Source: Microbacterium stercoris (lineage in GTDB: Bacteria > Actinomycetota > Actinomycetes > Actinomycetales > Microbacteriaceae). From it: a DNA stretch of 64,000 bases. Shown one piece after another: positions 44,070-52,004 of this stretch (positions within the stretch are counted from its first letter, which is position 1; each line of letters begins with the position of its first letter). Position numbers and translations under genes: made by a program. Where the stretch lies: the NCBI RefSeq assembly GCF_017592545.1, contig NZ_JAGFOA010000006.1, forward strand, positions 124,001 through 188,000, read 5' to 3'. The notes beneath the pieces are model-generated. The model saw only the letters and a list, made by a program, of their open reading frames with translations, was not told where the DNA came from and ran no database searches.

Positions 44070-44636
44070 GTGGGCGATGCGATTGAGCGAGTGGTGCTCC
44101 TCGACGAGACCGGATCGCCGTGCGGCGTGGCCCCGAAGGATTCGGTGCATCACGTCGACACGGCTCTTCACCTCGCGTTCTCCTGTCACGTCCGTGACGA
44201 GCGCGGGCGACTGCTCGTCACGCGGCGTGCGCTGACGAAGCGCACCTGGCCGGGCACCTGGACCAACGCCTTCTGCGGCCACCCGCAGCCGTTCGAACCG
44301 ATCCCCGAAGCCGTCGAGCGTCGCGCCGAGCAGGAGCTCGGCCTCGAGCTGAACGATCTCCAGCTGGTTCTCCCGGACTTCCGGTACCGCGCCGTCGATG
44401 CGTCCGGCGTGGTCGAGAACGAGATCTGCCCGGTGTACACCGCGGTGGCGGTGGGCGAGCCGGTGCTGCGCCCCGACGAGGCCATGGATGCGAGATGGAT
44501 GGAACCCGAGGATCTCGCCGCGGCTCTCACTGCCGCTCCCTGGGCCTTCAGCCCGTGGCTCGTGCTCCAGGCACAGGAGATGTCGGGTGGCGATGGTGTT
44601 ATCTCCGCAGCCGCCTGGCGGGAGACCGTGCGATGA
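44070..44636 (+). CDS. idi: Isopentenyl-diphosphate isomerase, type I
   Basis: 188 residues with a Nudix fold. The catalytic Cys is in TNAFCGHP and the catalytic Glu in ENEICPVY; ERRAEQELGLEL is the Nudix helix. It interconverts isopentenyl and dimethylallyl diphosphate, supplying the primer for CrtE. The GTG at 44070 follows AGGGAGAG. It is the first gene of the pigment operon and its end overlaps crtE by four bases, so precursor balance is tied to pigment synthesis. Confidence 0.95.
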   Translation: MGDAIERVVLLDETGSPCGVAPKDSVHHVDTALHLAFSCHVRDERGRLLVTRRALTKRTWPGTWTNAFCGHPQPFEPIPEAVERRAEQELGLELNDLQLVLPDFRYRAVDASGVVENEICPVYTAVAVGEPVLRPDEAMDARWMEPEDLAAALTAAPWAFSPWLVLQAQEMSGGDGVISAAAWRETVR

Positions 44637-45682
44637 CCGTGCACCAGACGGTGGTCGACGACCGCGTCTCCGAGGTCATCGACGACTACTTCGCCCGTCG
44701 CATCGCGCGTGCAGAGGCGCTCGGCCCACAGGCCGCCGCCCTCTGGCGACGTGCGGCGCTCTCCGCGCGCGGAGGGAAGCGTCTGCGTCCCCGGCTGGTG
44801 ATGCTGACCCACAGCACCCTCGGGGGAGGGGATGAGCGGTCGGCCGCCGTGGTGGCCGCGGCCTTCGAGGTGCTGCACAGCGCGCTCCTGCTGCATGACG
44901 ACGTGCTCGACGGCGACCTCATCCGGCGCGGCCGCCCGAATCTGGCGGGCGAGTTCGCGGGCGACGCGCTCGAAGGGGGCGCGGGCCTGGACAGCGCGAC
45001 GGCCTGGGGATCCGCGTCGGGACTGCTGGCGGGCGACCTGCTGCTCAGCGGAGTCCACACGCTGATCGCGGGACTTGAGAGCCCGGCGCGCGCCGAGCTG
45101 AACGAGATCGTCGACGACGCGCTGATGCTGACCGCGGTCGGAGAGCACGCCGACGTCGGGTTCTCTCTGGGGGTCATGCCCGCCGGCGCCGTCGAGATCC
45201 GGCACATGATGGAGCACAAGACCGCGGCGTACTCGTTCGCGGCACCGCTGCGCGCGGGAGCGGTTCTCGCACGAGCGGATCGCGGCACGGTGGAGGCGCT
45301 CGGTGAGATCGGCGCTCGCCTCGGACTGCTCTACCAGCTGCGTGATGACGTCCTGGGTGTGTTCGGCGATGAGCAGACCATGGGCAAGAGCTCGATGAGC
45401 GATCTGCGCGAGGGCAAGCGCACGCTGCTGGTCGCCTACGCCCAGGACCATCCCGCGTGGGGAGAAGTGGCGCACCTGTTCGGCCGACGGTCGCTGGGGC
45501 CGGACGATGCGGCTCAGCTGCGTTCTGCCATCGTCACGAGCGGCGCGCTCGTCGCGGTGGAGGCGCTGATCGCGGAACAGGTCAACGAGGTCGATGCCGC
45601 ACTCGTCGCGGCCGCTCTTCCCGAGGCGCTGCACCGCGAACTGAGCGACGTCGCGCGGATGTGCGCGGAGAGGGACGCATGA
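44633..45682 (+). CDS. crtE: Geranylgeranyl diphosphate synthase
   Basis: 349 residues. GGKRLRPRLV, first Asp-rich motif LLLHDDVLDGD, MEHKTAAYSFAAPL and second motif YQLRDDVLGVFGDEQ are all intact. It makes C20 geranylgeranyl diphosphate, and presumably feeds CrtB and CrtEb. The ATG overlaps the idi stop; crtB overlaps its own stop. It resembles the idsA protein at 42375-43466, especially in the second motif, so the two look like paralogues with one in the pigment operon. Confidence 0.94.
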   Translation: MTVHQTVVDDRVSEVIDDYFARRIARAEALGPQAAALWRRAALSARGGKRLRPRLVMLTHSTLGGGDERSAAVVAAAFEVLHSALLLHDDVLDGDLIRRGRPNLAGEFAGDALEGGAGLDSATAWGSASGLLAGDLLLSGVHTLIAGLESPARAELNEIVDDALMLTAVGEHADVGFSLGVMPAGAVEIRHMMEHKTAAYSFAAPLRAGAVLARADRGTVEALGEIGARLGLLYQLRDDVLGVFGDEQTMGKSSMSDLREGKRTLLVAYAQDHPAWGEVAHLFGRRSLGPDDAAQLRSAIVTSGALVAVEALIAEQVNEVDAALVAAALPEALHRELSDVARMCAERDA

Positions 45683-46551
45683 GCCCCCTCACCGGCCTTC
45701 CGCTCTATACGCGCACGGCGCGCGCGTCCTCCGCGCGCATCATCGGCGCGTACTCGACCTCCTTCGGCTGGGCGAGCAGGCTTCTGCCCCGCCCCGTCCG
45801 CGACCGGATCGCCGACGTCTACGCCCTGGTCCGGGTCGCGGACGAGATCGTCGACGGACCGGCCGCCGACGCCGGCATCGACGCGAAGACACGGCTCGCG
45901 CTTCTCGATGGCCTCGAACGCGAGACGCTCGCCGCCCTTGAGACCGGATTCAGCGCGAACGTCGTGGTGCACGCGTTCGCCGTCACGGCGCGCGAGACGG
46001 GAATCGGGTCCGACCTCGTGCGCCCCTTCTTCGCCTCGATGCGCACCGACGCCGAGGGCGCCACCGTGTTCGATCGCGAGGCCTTCCGCCGCTACGTGCA
46101 CGGATCCGCGGAGGTGGTCGGATCGATGTGCCTGAGAGTGTTCGCAACCGAGCGTCCCGGGATGCAGCTCGATGAAGAGCTCGAGGAGGGTGCTCGCCGG
46201 CTCGGCTCCGCCTTCCAGAAGGTGAACTTCCTGCGCGACCTCGGCGACGACGTCGACCGATTGGGGCGCGCCTACCTGCCGGGGATCGATCCGGCACTCT
46301 TCTCGGAGAGCGACAAGGAGCAGTTCGTGCGCGAGATCGACGCGGATCTCGCGGTCGCGCGCCGCGCGATCGTGCGACTCCCGCCGCGCTCGCGTCGCGC
46401 GACCGCGGCCGCGGCCGCCCTGTTCGCCCGTCTGAACGACGAGCTGCGACGGACGCCCGCACAGGAACTCCGACGTAGGCGGATCTCGGTGCCGACCACG
46501 GTGAAGCTGCGGGTGCTCGGCGGCGCGGCCCTCGGGCGGGTGCCGCGGTGA
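45679..46551 (+). CDS. crtB: Phytoene synthase
   Basis: 290 residues, trans-isoprenyl diphosphate head-to-head synthase. Asp-rich motifs are VRVADEIVDG near residue 52 and FLRDLGDDVDRLGRAYLP near 177; FQKVN precedes the second. It joins two geranylgeranyl diphosphates into phytoene. ATGA overlap with crtE and GTGA overlap with crtI place it in the same translationally coupled operon. Confidence 0.94.
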   Translation: MSPLTGLPLYTRTARASSARIIGAYSTSFGWASRLLPRPVRDRIADVYALVRVADEIVDGPAADAGIDAKTRLALLDGLERETLAALETGFSANVVVHAFAVTARETGIGSDLVRPFFASMRTDAEGATVFDREAFRRYVHGSAEVVGSMCLRVFATERPGMQLDEELEEGARRLGSAFQKVNFLRDLGDDVDRLGRAYLPGIDPALFSESDKEQFVREIDADLAVARRAIVRLPPRSRRATAAAAALFARLNDELRRTPAQELRRRRISVPTTVKLRVLGGAALGRVPR

Positions 46552-48092
46552 CCGCCCGCAGAAGGGTGGTCGTGATCGGGGGAGGGATCTCGGGGCTCGC
46601 GACGGCGGCGCTGCTGGCCGCGGAGGGCGACGACGTCACGCTCGTGGAGGCCCGGGACGAGCTCGGAGGGCGAGCGGGACGCTGGGAGTCCGAGGGCTTC
46701 GTGTTCGACACCGGTCCGTCGTGGTACCTGATGCCCGAGGTGTTCGACCACTTCTTCCGGCTCCTGGGCACGTCGGCCGCCGAACAGCTCGATCTCATCC
46801 GGCTCGATCCCGGCTACCGCGTCTACTTCGAGGGGAGCGCAGACGGATTCGACCTGCCTGCCTCCGGAGCGCGGGACGCTCTCGTGTCGCTCGATCCGGA
46901 AGCCGCGAAGGCTCTGGATGCGTACCTGGCGTCGGCTGCCGAGACCTACGAGCTGGCGACGTCGCGATTCCTCTACAGCACGTACGAGTCGCTTCGGCCG
47001 TTCCTTGACCGCGACCTGCTCGCCCGGCTCCCGCGGCTGGCGCGACTGCTCGCCGAGCCGCTCGACCGCTTCATCCGGCGTCATTCGAGTGATCTGCGCG
47101 TGCAGCAGGTGCTGGGCTATCCGGCGGTCTTCCTGGGGACCTCTCCCGCGGCCGCCCCCAGCATGTACCACCTCATGAGCCACCTGGACATCGCGCAGGG
47201 GGTGCTCTATCCGCGTGGCGGGTTCAGCGCGGTGATCGAGTCGATCGCCCGCCTCGCGAGGCAGCGGGGAGCGCGGGTGCTCACGTCGCATCGTGCACGC
47301 CGCATCGTGGTGGAGGACGGCGCGGTCGCCGGCGTCGAGGTCGAGACCGCCGACGGCGACGCGATGCTGCCAGCGGACGTGGTGGTCTCCAGCGCCGATC
47401 TGCACGTCACCGAACAGCAGCTGCTCAACCCGCCGCACCGATCGCGCTCCGAGTCGTGGTGGAAGACGCGCGATCCGGGGCCGGGGGCCGTTCTGGCCCT
47501 CCTCGGCGTGCGCGGCGAGCTGCCGGAGCTCGCCCACCACACGCTCTTCTTCACGCGGGAGTGGGAACGCGGTTTCGACGCCATCTACGGCAAGGATCCC
47601 CGGATCCCCGATCCCGCCTCGCTGTACGTGTGTCGTCCCAGCGCGACCGACGAGGTCGCACCCGACGGACACGAGAACCTGTTTGTGCTGATCCCGGTGC
47701 CAGCCGACACCGGGATCGGTGCGGGTGGCGTCGACGGTGAGGGCTCCCCGATCGTCGAGGCCACCGTGGACGCCGCCATCGCGCAGATCGGCACGTGGGC
47801 GGGCGTCCCGGATCTCGCCGAGCGCGTCGTGGTGCGCCGCACGATCGGACCGGCGGACTTCGAGCGCGACTTCGGCGCGTGGCGAGGCGGTGCCCTGGGA
47901 CCGGCGCACACTCTGCGTCAAAGCGCGGTGCTGCGTGGCTCGAACGCATCCTCACGCGTGCGTGGACTGCTCTACGCCGGCGCGACGACCATCCCGGGCA
48001 TCGGGCTGCCGATGTGCCTGATCAGCGCCGAGCTCATCGTTAAGCGCCTGCGCGGCGACCTCTCGGCGGGGCCCCTGCAGGAGCCTCGGTGA
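46548..48092 (+). CDS. crtI: Phytoene desaturase
   Basis: 514 residues. The FAD-binding start VVVIGGGISGLATAALLAAEGDDVTLVEARDELGGRAG, GYPAVFLGTSP, the PRGGFSAV motif and the C-terminal LYAGATTIPGIGLPMCLISAELI are classical bacterial CrtI. It introduces four double bonds to give lycopene. The GTG at 46548 overlaps the crtB stop, and the end overlaps crtYe by four bases. Confidence 0.95.
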   Translation: MTARRRVVVIGGGISGLATAALLAAEGDDVTLVEARDELGGRAGRWESEGFVFDTGPSWYLMPEVFDHFFRLLGTSAAEQLDLIRLDPGYRVYFEGSADGFDLPASGARDALVSLDPEAAKALDAYLASAAETYELATSRFLYSTYESLRPFLDRDLLARLPRLARLLAEPLDRFIRRHSSDLRVQQVLGYPAVFLGTSPAAAPSMYHLMSHLDIAQGVLYPRGGFSAVIESIARLARQRGARVLTSHRARRIVVEDGAVAGVEVETADGDAMLPADVVVSSADLHVTEQQLLNPPHRSRSESWWKTRDPGPGAVLALLGVRGELPELAHHTLFFTREWERGFDAIYGKDPRIPDPASLYVCRPSATDEVAPDGHENLFVLIPVPADTGIGAGGVDGEGSPIVEATVDAAIAQIGTWAGVPDLAERVVVRRTIGPADFERDFGAWRGGALGPAHTLRQSAVLRGSNASSRVRGLLYAGATTIPGIGLPMCLISAELIVKRLRGDLSAGPLQEPR

Positions 48093-48418
48093 GCGCGGTG
48101 TATCTCGTGTGCCTCCTCGTCTCGCTGGCGGGGGTGGTTCTCCTCGACATCCGCCACCGGCTCTTCCTCGGCCGGGCGCCGCGCCGGGCTCTGATGGTGC
48201 TGGCGATCGGAGTGGCGTTCTTTCTCGCGTGGGACCTGCTCGGCATCGGCCTGGGCATCTTCTTCCGCGCCGAGACCGAGATCATGACGGGCATCCTGCT
48301 CGCGCCCGAGCTGCCGCTCGAGGAGCCCGTCTTCCTGCTCTTCCTGTGCGAGCTCACGATGGTGCTGGTCAACGGGGCCGAGCGCCTCCTCGCCCGGAGA
48401 TCGGGGGAGAGCACATGA
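48089..48418 (+). CDS. crtYe: C50 carotenoid cyclase subunit (CrtYe type)
   Basis: 109 residues, three helices, a lycopene-cyclase domain of the heterodimeric membrane type. The conserved PxEE pattern appears as LPLEEPVFLLF in the last helix. Together with the next gene it should close both rings of a C50 chain. The order E-B-I-Ye-Yf-Eb matches Corynebacterium glutamicum (decaprenoxanthin, epsilon rings) rather than Micrococcus luteus, which makes gamma rings. Confidence 0.88.
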   Translation: MSAVYLVCLLVSLAGVVLLDIRHRLFLGRAPRRALMVLAIGVAFFLAWDLLGIGLGIFFRAETEIMTGILLAPELPLEEPVFLLFLCELTMVLVNGAERLLARRSGEST

Positions 48419-48738
48419 CCTATCTGCTGCTGTGCGCGATCTTCCTCGGCACCGCGCTCGCCGCGGCGGGACTGCTTCGCCGCGCCGCTCGCCGTCGCGG
48501 GGGAGCCCCCCTCTCCCTGCGTGCGACCGCGCTCGCCGCGATCGTGCTGATGCTGCTGACGGCCGTGTTCGACAACGTCATGATCGCCGCGGGACTGTTC
48601 GCCTACGACGATGCGCACATCTCGGGCATCAGGATCGGCGCCGCCCCCATCGAGGACTTCACCTACCCGCTGGCCGCGGTGATCCTGCTCCCGGCCATAT
48701 GGTCGTGGCGGGAGTCCCGCGCGAAGGAGATGACGTGA
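48415..48738 (+). CDS. crtYf: C50 carotenoid cyclase subunit (CrtYf type)
   Basis: 107 residues with three helices. The partner motif APIEDFTYPLAAV matches the second half of two-subunit cyclases. VFDNVMIAAGLFAYDD precedes it. The ATG overlaps the crtYe stop and the stop overlaps the crtEb GTG. Both subunits are small and probably stable only as a complex. Confidence 0.88.
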   Translation: MTYLLLCAIFLGTALAAAGLLRRAARRRGGAPLSLRATALAAIVLMLLTAVFDNVMIAAGLFAYDDAHISGIRIGAAPIEDFTYPLAAVILLPAIWSWRESRAKEMT

Positions 48739-49595
48739 TCCGTGACCTGCTGGCCGCCTCGCGGCCACTCAGCTGGATCAACACCGCGTATCCCTTCGCC
48801 GCGGCCTACCTCCTCACCTCAGGCGAGCTGAACGCCGCGCTGATCGTCGGCACGCTCTTCTTCCTCGTGCCCTACAACCTCGCGATGTACGGCGTGAACG
48901 ACGTGTTCGACTATGCGTCTGACTTCGCCAATCCGCGCAAGGGCGGCGTGGAGGGCGCGCTTCTCACGCCCGAGCGGCACCGAACGGTGCTCCTCGCCGC
49001 GGCGCTCTCCTGCCTTCCGTTCGTCGTGCTGCTCGTGCTGTGGGGGCCTCCGGTCTCGTGGCTGGTTCTCGCCGTGAGCCTCTTCGCGGTCGTCGCCTAC
49101 TCGGCCCCGCCCTTCCGGTTCAAGGAGATCCCCGGGCTCGACTCGGTCACGTCCAGCGTGCACTTCGTGAGCCCGGCGGCGTTTGGCGTCGCTCTCGCCG
49201 GCGGATCTGTCGATGCGGGGCTGCTCGCCGTGCTCGGAGCGTTCTTCCTCTGGGGCGTCGCGAGCCACGCGTTCGGGGCGGTGCAGGATGTCGTCCCGGA
49301 TCGCACCGCGGGCATCTCCTCGATCGCCACCGCGCTGGGCGCGGGCCGCACCGTCCGCCTGGCGCTCGCCGCCTGGACGGCCGCCGGTCTGCTGATGCTC
49401 ACGACCGGATGGCCCGGGGCCCTGACCGCTCTCCTCGCGATCCCGTATCTCTGCGCCGCAGCCCCCTTCGCGCGGGTGTCCGATGAGGACTCGGCTCGGG
49501 CGAACCGCGGCTGGCGTCACTTCCTCTGGATCAACTACGCGTGCGGCTTCGCGGTGACGATGCTGCTGATCGTCTTCGTGATCGGCCGAGGCTGA
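48735..49595 (+). CDS. crtEb: Lycopene elongase (UbiA-type prenyltransferase)
   Basis: 286 residues, eight or nine helices. The UbiA aspartate motifs are NDVFDYASD and the later VQDVVPDRTAG. CrtEb adds C5 units to both ends of lycopene, giving flavuxanthin, the substrate for CrtYe/Yf. It ends the operon and is followed by a canonical terminator. The GTG start overlaps the crtYf stop. Confidence 0.92.
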   Translation: MIRDLLAASRPLSWINTAYPFAAAYLLTSGELNAALIVGTLFFLVPYNLAMYGVNDVFDYASDFANPRKGGVEGALLTPERHRTVLLAAALSCLPFVVLLVLWGPPVSWLVLAVSLFAVVAYSAPPFRFKEIPGLDSVTSSVHFVSPAAFGVALAGGSVDAGLLAVLGAFFLWGVASHAFGAVQDVVPDRTAGISSIATALGAGRTVRLALAAWTAAGLLMLTTGWPGALTALLAIPYLCAAAPFARVSDEDSARANRGWRHFLWINYACGFAVTMLLIVFVIGRG

Positions 49596-49606
49596 CCTCA
49601 CGCTCA

Positions 49607-49635
49607 GGCGCCGACCTCCGGGTCGGCGCTTTTTG
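49607..49635 (+). terminator. Canonical terminator of carotenoid operon
   Basis: GCGCCGACC and GGTCGGCGC arms (49608-49616, 49621-49629) with a four-base loop, then a run of five T. Confidence 0.9.
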
Positions 49636-49641
49636 TGTGCC

Positions 49642-49686
49642 CTCCGCTCCCTCCACTCCCTCCACTCGTCCTCCACCGCGCTCCAC
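49642..49686 (-). promoter_or_regulatory. Reversed array of MraZ-like boxes
   Basis: CTCCAC (minus-strand GTGGAG) occurs at 49651, 49660, 49671 and 49681, with a variant CTCCGC at 49642, giving spacings of 9, 9, 11 and 10 bases. The unit equals the GTGG[AG]G box of the forward MraZ operator 90 bases away. It may hold a second MraZ ring or a looped complex. Confidence 0.5.
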
Positions 49687-49764
49687 CTGCCGCGTCCCGC
49701 GGAATATCAAGGGAGTGCGGCCGTTGCCGCGCGCGGATCGGGTAAAAGAGGTGCCGTTTCGCTC

Positions 49765-49800
49765 TTGTAAGTGGGGGGAAGTGGAGTAAAGTGGGGCACA
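49765..49800 (+). promoter_or_regulatory. MraZ operator overlapping the mraZ promoter
   Basis: GTGGGG, GTGGAG and GTGGGG begin at 49771, 49781 and 49791, exactly ten bases apart, as expected for MraZ boxes. A promoter TTGTAA (49765-49770), 16 bases, TAAAGT (49787-49792) overlaps them, so binding should shut off the operon. Confidence 0.8.
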
Positions 49801-49836
49801 CCTCGGAACCGGCCGGACAAGGGGGGTGAATGGCCA

Positions 49837-50268
49837 GTGCTGTTGGGTACCCATACCCCCAAGCTCGACGACAAGGGCCGCGTCATCCTGCCGGCGAAGT
49901 TCCGGGAGGAGCTCGCGGGCGGCATCGTGATCACGCGTGGTCAGGAGCGATGCCTGTACGTGTTCAGCACGTCCGAGTTCGAGCAGGTGCACGAGCGGAT
50001 CCGCCAGGCCCCGCTCAGCAACAAGCAGGCGCGCGACTTCCTGCGCATGTTCCTTTCGGGAGCCAGCGCCGAGACCCCTGACGGCCAGAACCGCATCACC
50101 ATCCCGCAGCACCTGCGCACCTACGCAGGACTCGAGAAGGAGCTCATCGTGACCGGTGTGGGAGCACATGCCGAGATCTGGGATGCGGCCGCCTGGAACG
50201 CCTACCTCGAGAGCAATGAGGACACGTATTCGGAGATGGAGCAGGAGGTGATCCCGGGCCTGTTCTAG
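49837..50268 (+). CDS. mraZ: Transcriptional regulator MraZ
   Basis: 143 residues from the GTG at 49837, with AGGGGGGTGA seven bases upstream. Two AbrB-like half domains are present: [17 protein letters not shown] and [13 protein letters not shown]. MraZ forms ring oligomers and represses its own division and wall operon through GTGG-type boxes; they are found just upstream. An open frame begins earlier at 49771, but that lies inside the operator and has no ribosome-binding site. Confidence 0.95.
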   Translation: MLLGTHTPKLDDKGRVILPAKFREELAGGIVITRGQERCLYVFSTSEFEQVHERIRQAPLSNKQARDFLRMFLSGASAETPDGQNRITIPQHLRTYAGLEKELIVTGVGAHAEIWDAAAWNAYLESNEDTYSEMEQEVIPGLF

Positions 50269-50390
50269 TCGCCTCCCCGGTTGTGACCCCCAGCCGCAGC
50301 CCTGACGCCCTTCCCCTGCGCCAGGTCCAGCGGATGGGGATCAGAGCCGGGGAAGGCACCCCCAGACTCTTCGAGCCCGAGATGAAGATC

Positions 50391-51344
50391 ATGAACATCC
50401 GCGACATCCACATCCCCGTTATGCTCGAGCGCTGCCTCGAGCTCCTCGGCCCCGCCCTGCAGAAGGACGGCGCCGTCTACGTCGATGGCACCCTGGGCAT
50501 GGGCGGCCACTCGGAGGCCTTCCTCGAGCGTTTCCCGCACATCCGGCAGGTCGGACTCGACCGCGACACCGACGCCCTCCGCATCGCGGGGGAGCGTCTG
50601 GCACCGTTCGCCGATCGCATCACGCTCGTGCACACCGTGTACGACGGCATCGCCGACGCGCTGTCGTCGTCGGGATACGACCACGCCGACGCGATCCTGT
50701 ACGACATCGGAGTGTCATCGCTCCAGCTCGATGACGCCTCCCGCGGCTTCGCCTACGCGCAGGACGCCCCGCTCGACATGCGCATGGACGCGACGCAGGG
50801 CATCACCGCCGCCGATGTCGTCGACACCTACGGCGAGGGCGACCTGCGCCGCATCTTCGAGCGATACGGCGAGGAGAAGCTCGCCGGGCGGTACGCCCGT
50901 GCCATCATCGCGGCCCGCCAGAACGGGCGGATCGAGCGTTCGGGACAGCTTGTCGACATCCTGCAGGCGGCGACGCCCGCGGCCCTCAAGAACGCCGGTC
51001 ACCCCGCGAAGCGCGTCTTCCAGGCGCTGCGGATCGAAGTGAACGGCGAGCTGGCGGCGCTGGAGCGCGCCATCCCGGCCGCGCTCGAGACGCTCGCCGT
51101 GGGCGGGCGCCTCGTCGTCCTGTCCTACCAGTCGCTCGAAGACCGCTTCGTCAAGCGGCTCTTCGTGGAGGCCACCACGTCGACGGCGCCGAAGGGGCTG
51201 CCCTTCGAGCTGCCTGAGCACGCGCCGCAGTTCCGCCTGCTCGTCAAGGGCGCGGAACTCGCGAGCGACGAGGAAGCGGCGCGCAATCCGCGCGCCAAGC
51301 CGGTGCGTCTTCGCGCCATCGAGCGAGTGAGGGAGGCGTCATGA
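50391..51344 (+). CDS. rsmH: 16S rRNA m4C1402 methyltransferase RsmH
   Basis: 317 residues from the ATG at 50391. HIPVMLERCLELL, DGTLGMGGHSEAFLE (SAM-binding), DIGVSSLQLDDASRGF and LSYQSLEDRFVKR are the family blocks. It methylates N4 of C1402 in 16S rRNA. The exact start is uncertain: further in-frame ATG or GTG codons lie at 50382, 50334 and 50283, none with a strong ribosome-binding site. The ftsL-like gene overlaps its stop. Confidence 0.94.
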   Translation: MNIRDIHIPVMLERCLELLGPALQKDGAVYVDGTLGMGGHSEAFLERFPHIRQVGLDRDTDALRIAGERLAPFADRITLVHTVYDGIADALSSSGYDHADAILYDIGVSSLQLDDASRGFAYAQDAPLDMRMDATQGITAADVVDTYGEGDLRRIFERYGEEKLAGRYARAIIAARQNGRIERSGQLVDILQAATPAALKNAGHPAKRVFQALRIEVNGELAALERAIPAALETLAVGGRLVVLSYQSLEDRFVKRLFVEATTSTAPKGLPFELPEHAPQFRLLVKGAELASDEEAARNPRAKPVRLRAIERVREAS

Positions 51345-51946
51345 GCCTGGCGAGCACCGCGGTCATCGCAGAGCCGCGGCCAGATGTCCGCCCGGAGCAC
51401 GCGCCGCCGCGGCGCCTCCAGGCGCTGCCCGACGCGCGGCGGGCTCGGCGCCCGAAGGTGGGCTACGCGATCGTCGCGTTCGCCGGCGCGGTGACGATCG
51501 CCGTCGCGCAGATGAGCCTCTCGGTGCTCACCACCCAGTCGTCGTATGAGCTGGCGCAGCTCAACCAGGAGAAGCGCACGGCGTCGCTGCAGGCGCAGGA
51601 GCTGCGCGACGAGGTCGCAGGGCTCAGCTCACCGCAGTACCTCGCCGCGAACGCGGCCGGTCTCGGCATGGTGATCGACGGCGCGCCGAGCTATCTGCGT
51701 CTGTCGGACGGGGCGATCATCGGGGGCGGCGGGGCCGCCGGATCCGTCTCCTCGGTCGATGCCAAGGGGCGCGGAGCCGTGGGCAACGCGCTGCTGAACA
51801 AGCGTCCCCTGACCACCGACCCTGACGCGACCCTCGAGGGCGAGAAGGACAAGCCCGCCACCACCGAGGGCGCTGAGCAGAAGCCGGTCGAGGTGGCGCC
51901 GCCGCCGCCCGTGACCGAGGGGCTGCCGAGCCCGACCACGCACTGA
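51341..51946 (+). CDS. ftsL: FtsL-like septum protein
   Basis: 201 residues, assigned mainly by position between rsmH and ftsI. A basic cytoplasmic tail (1-40), one helix (about 41-63), then a short coiled-coil-like segment (YELAQLNQEKRTASLQAQELRDEVA) and SSPQYLAANAAGLGMV, the usual FtsL/DivIC layout. About 70 further residues are polar and Pro-rich. It should help assemble FtsQ, FtsB and FtsI at the septum. ATGA overlap with rsmH. Confidence 0.8.
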   Translation: MSLASTAVIAEPRPDVRPEHAPPRRLQALPDARRARRPKVGYAIVAFAGAVTIAVAQMSLSVLTTQSSYELAQLNQEKRTASLQAQELRDEVAGLSSPQYLAANAAGLGMVIDGAPSYLRLSDGAIIGGGGAAGSVSSVDAKGRGAVGNALLNKRPLTTDPDATLEGEKDKPATTEGAEQKPVEVAPPPPVTEGLPSPTTH

Positions 51947-52004
51947 ACCACGATCCGCCTGTCGACCACTCACCGCAGAGATTCGCCGAGATCCAGGGAG
52001 CACG

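Noticed and set aside
49771..49836. Longer MraZ with 22 extra N-terminal residues
   Set aside because: This start lies in the operator repeats and promoter; the GTG at 49837 has a strong ribosome-binding site and matches the family start.
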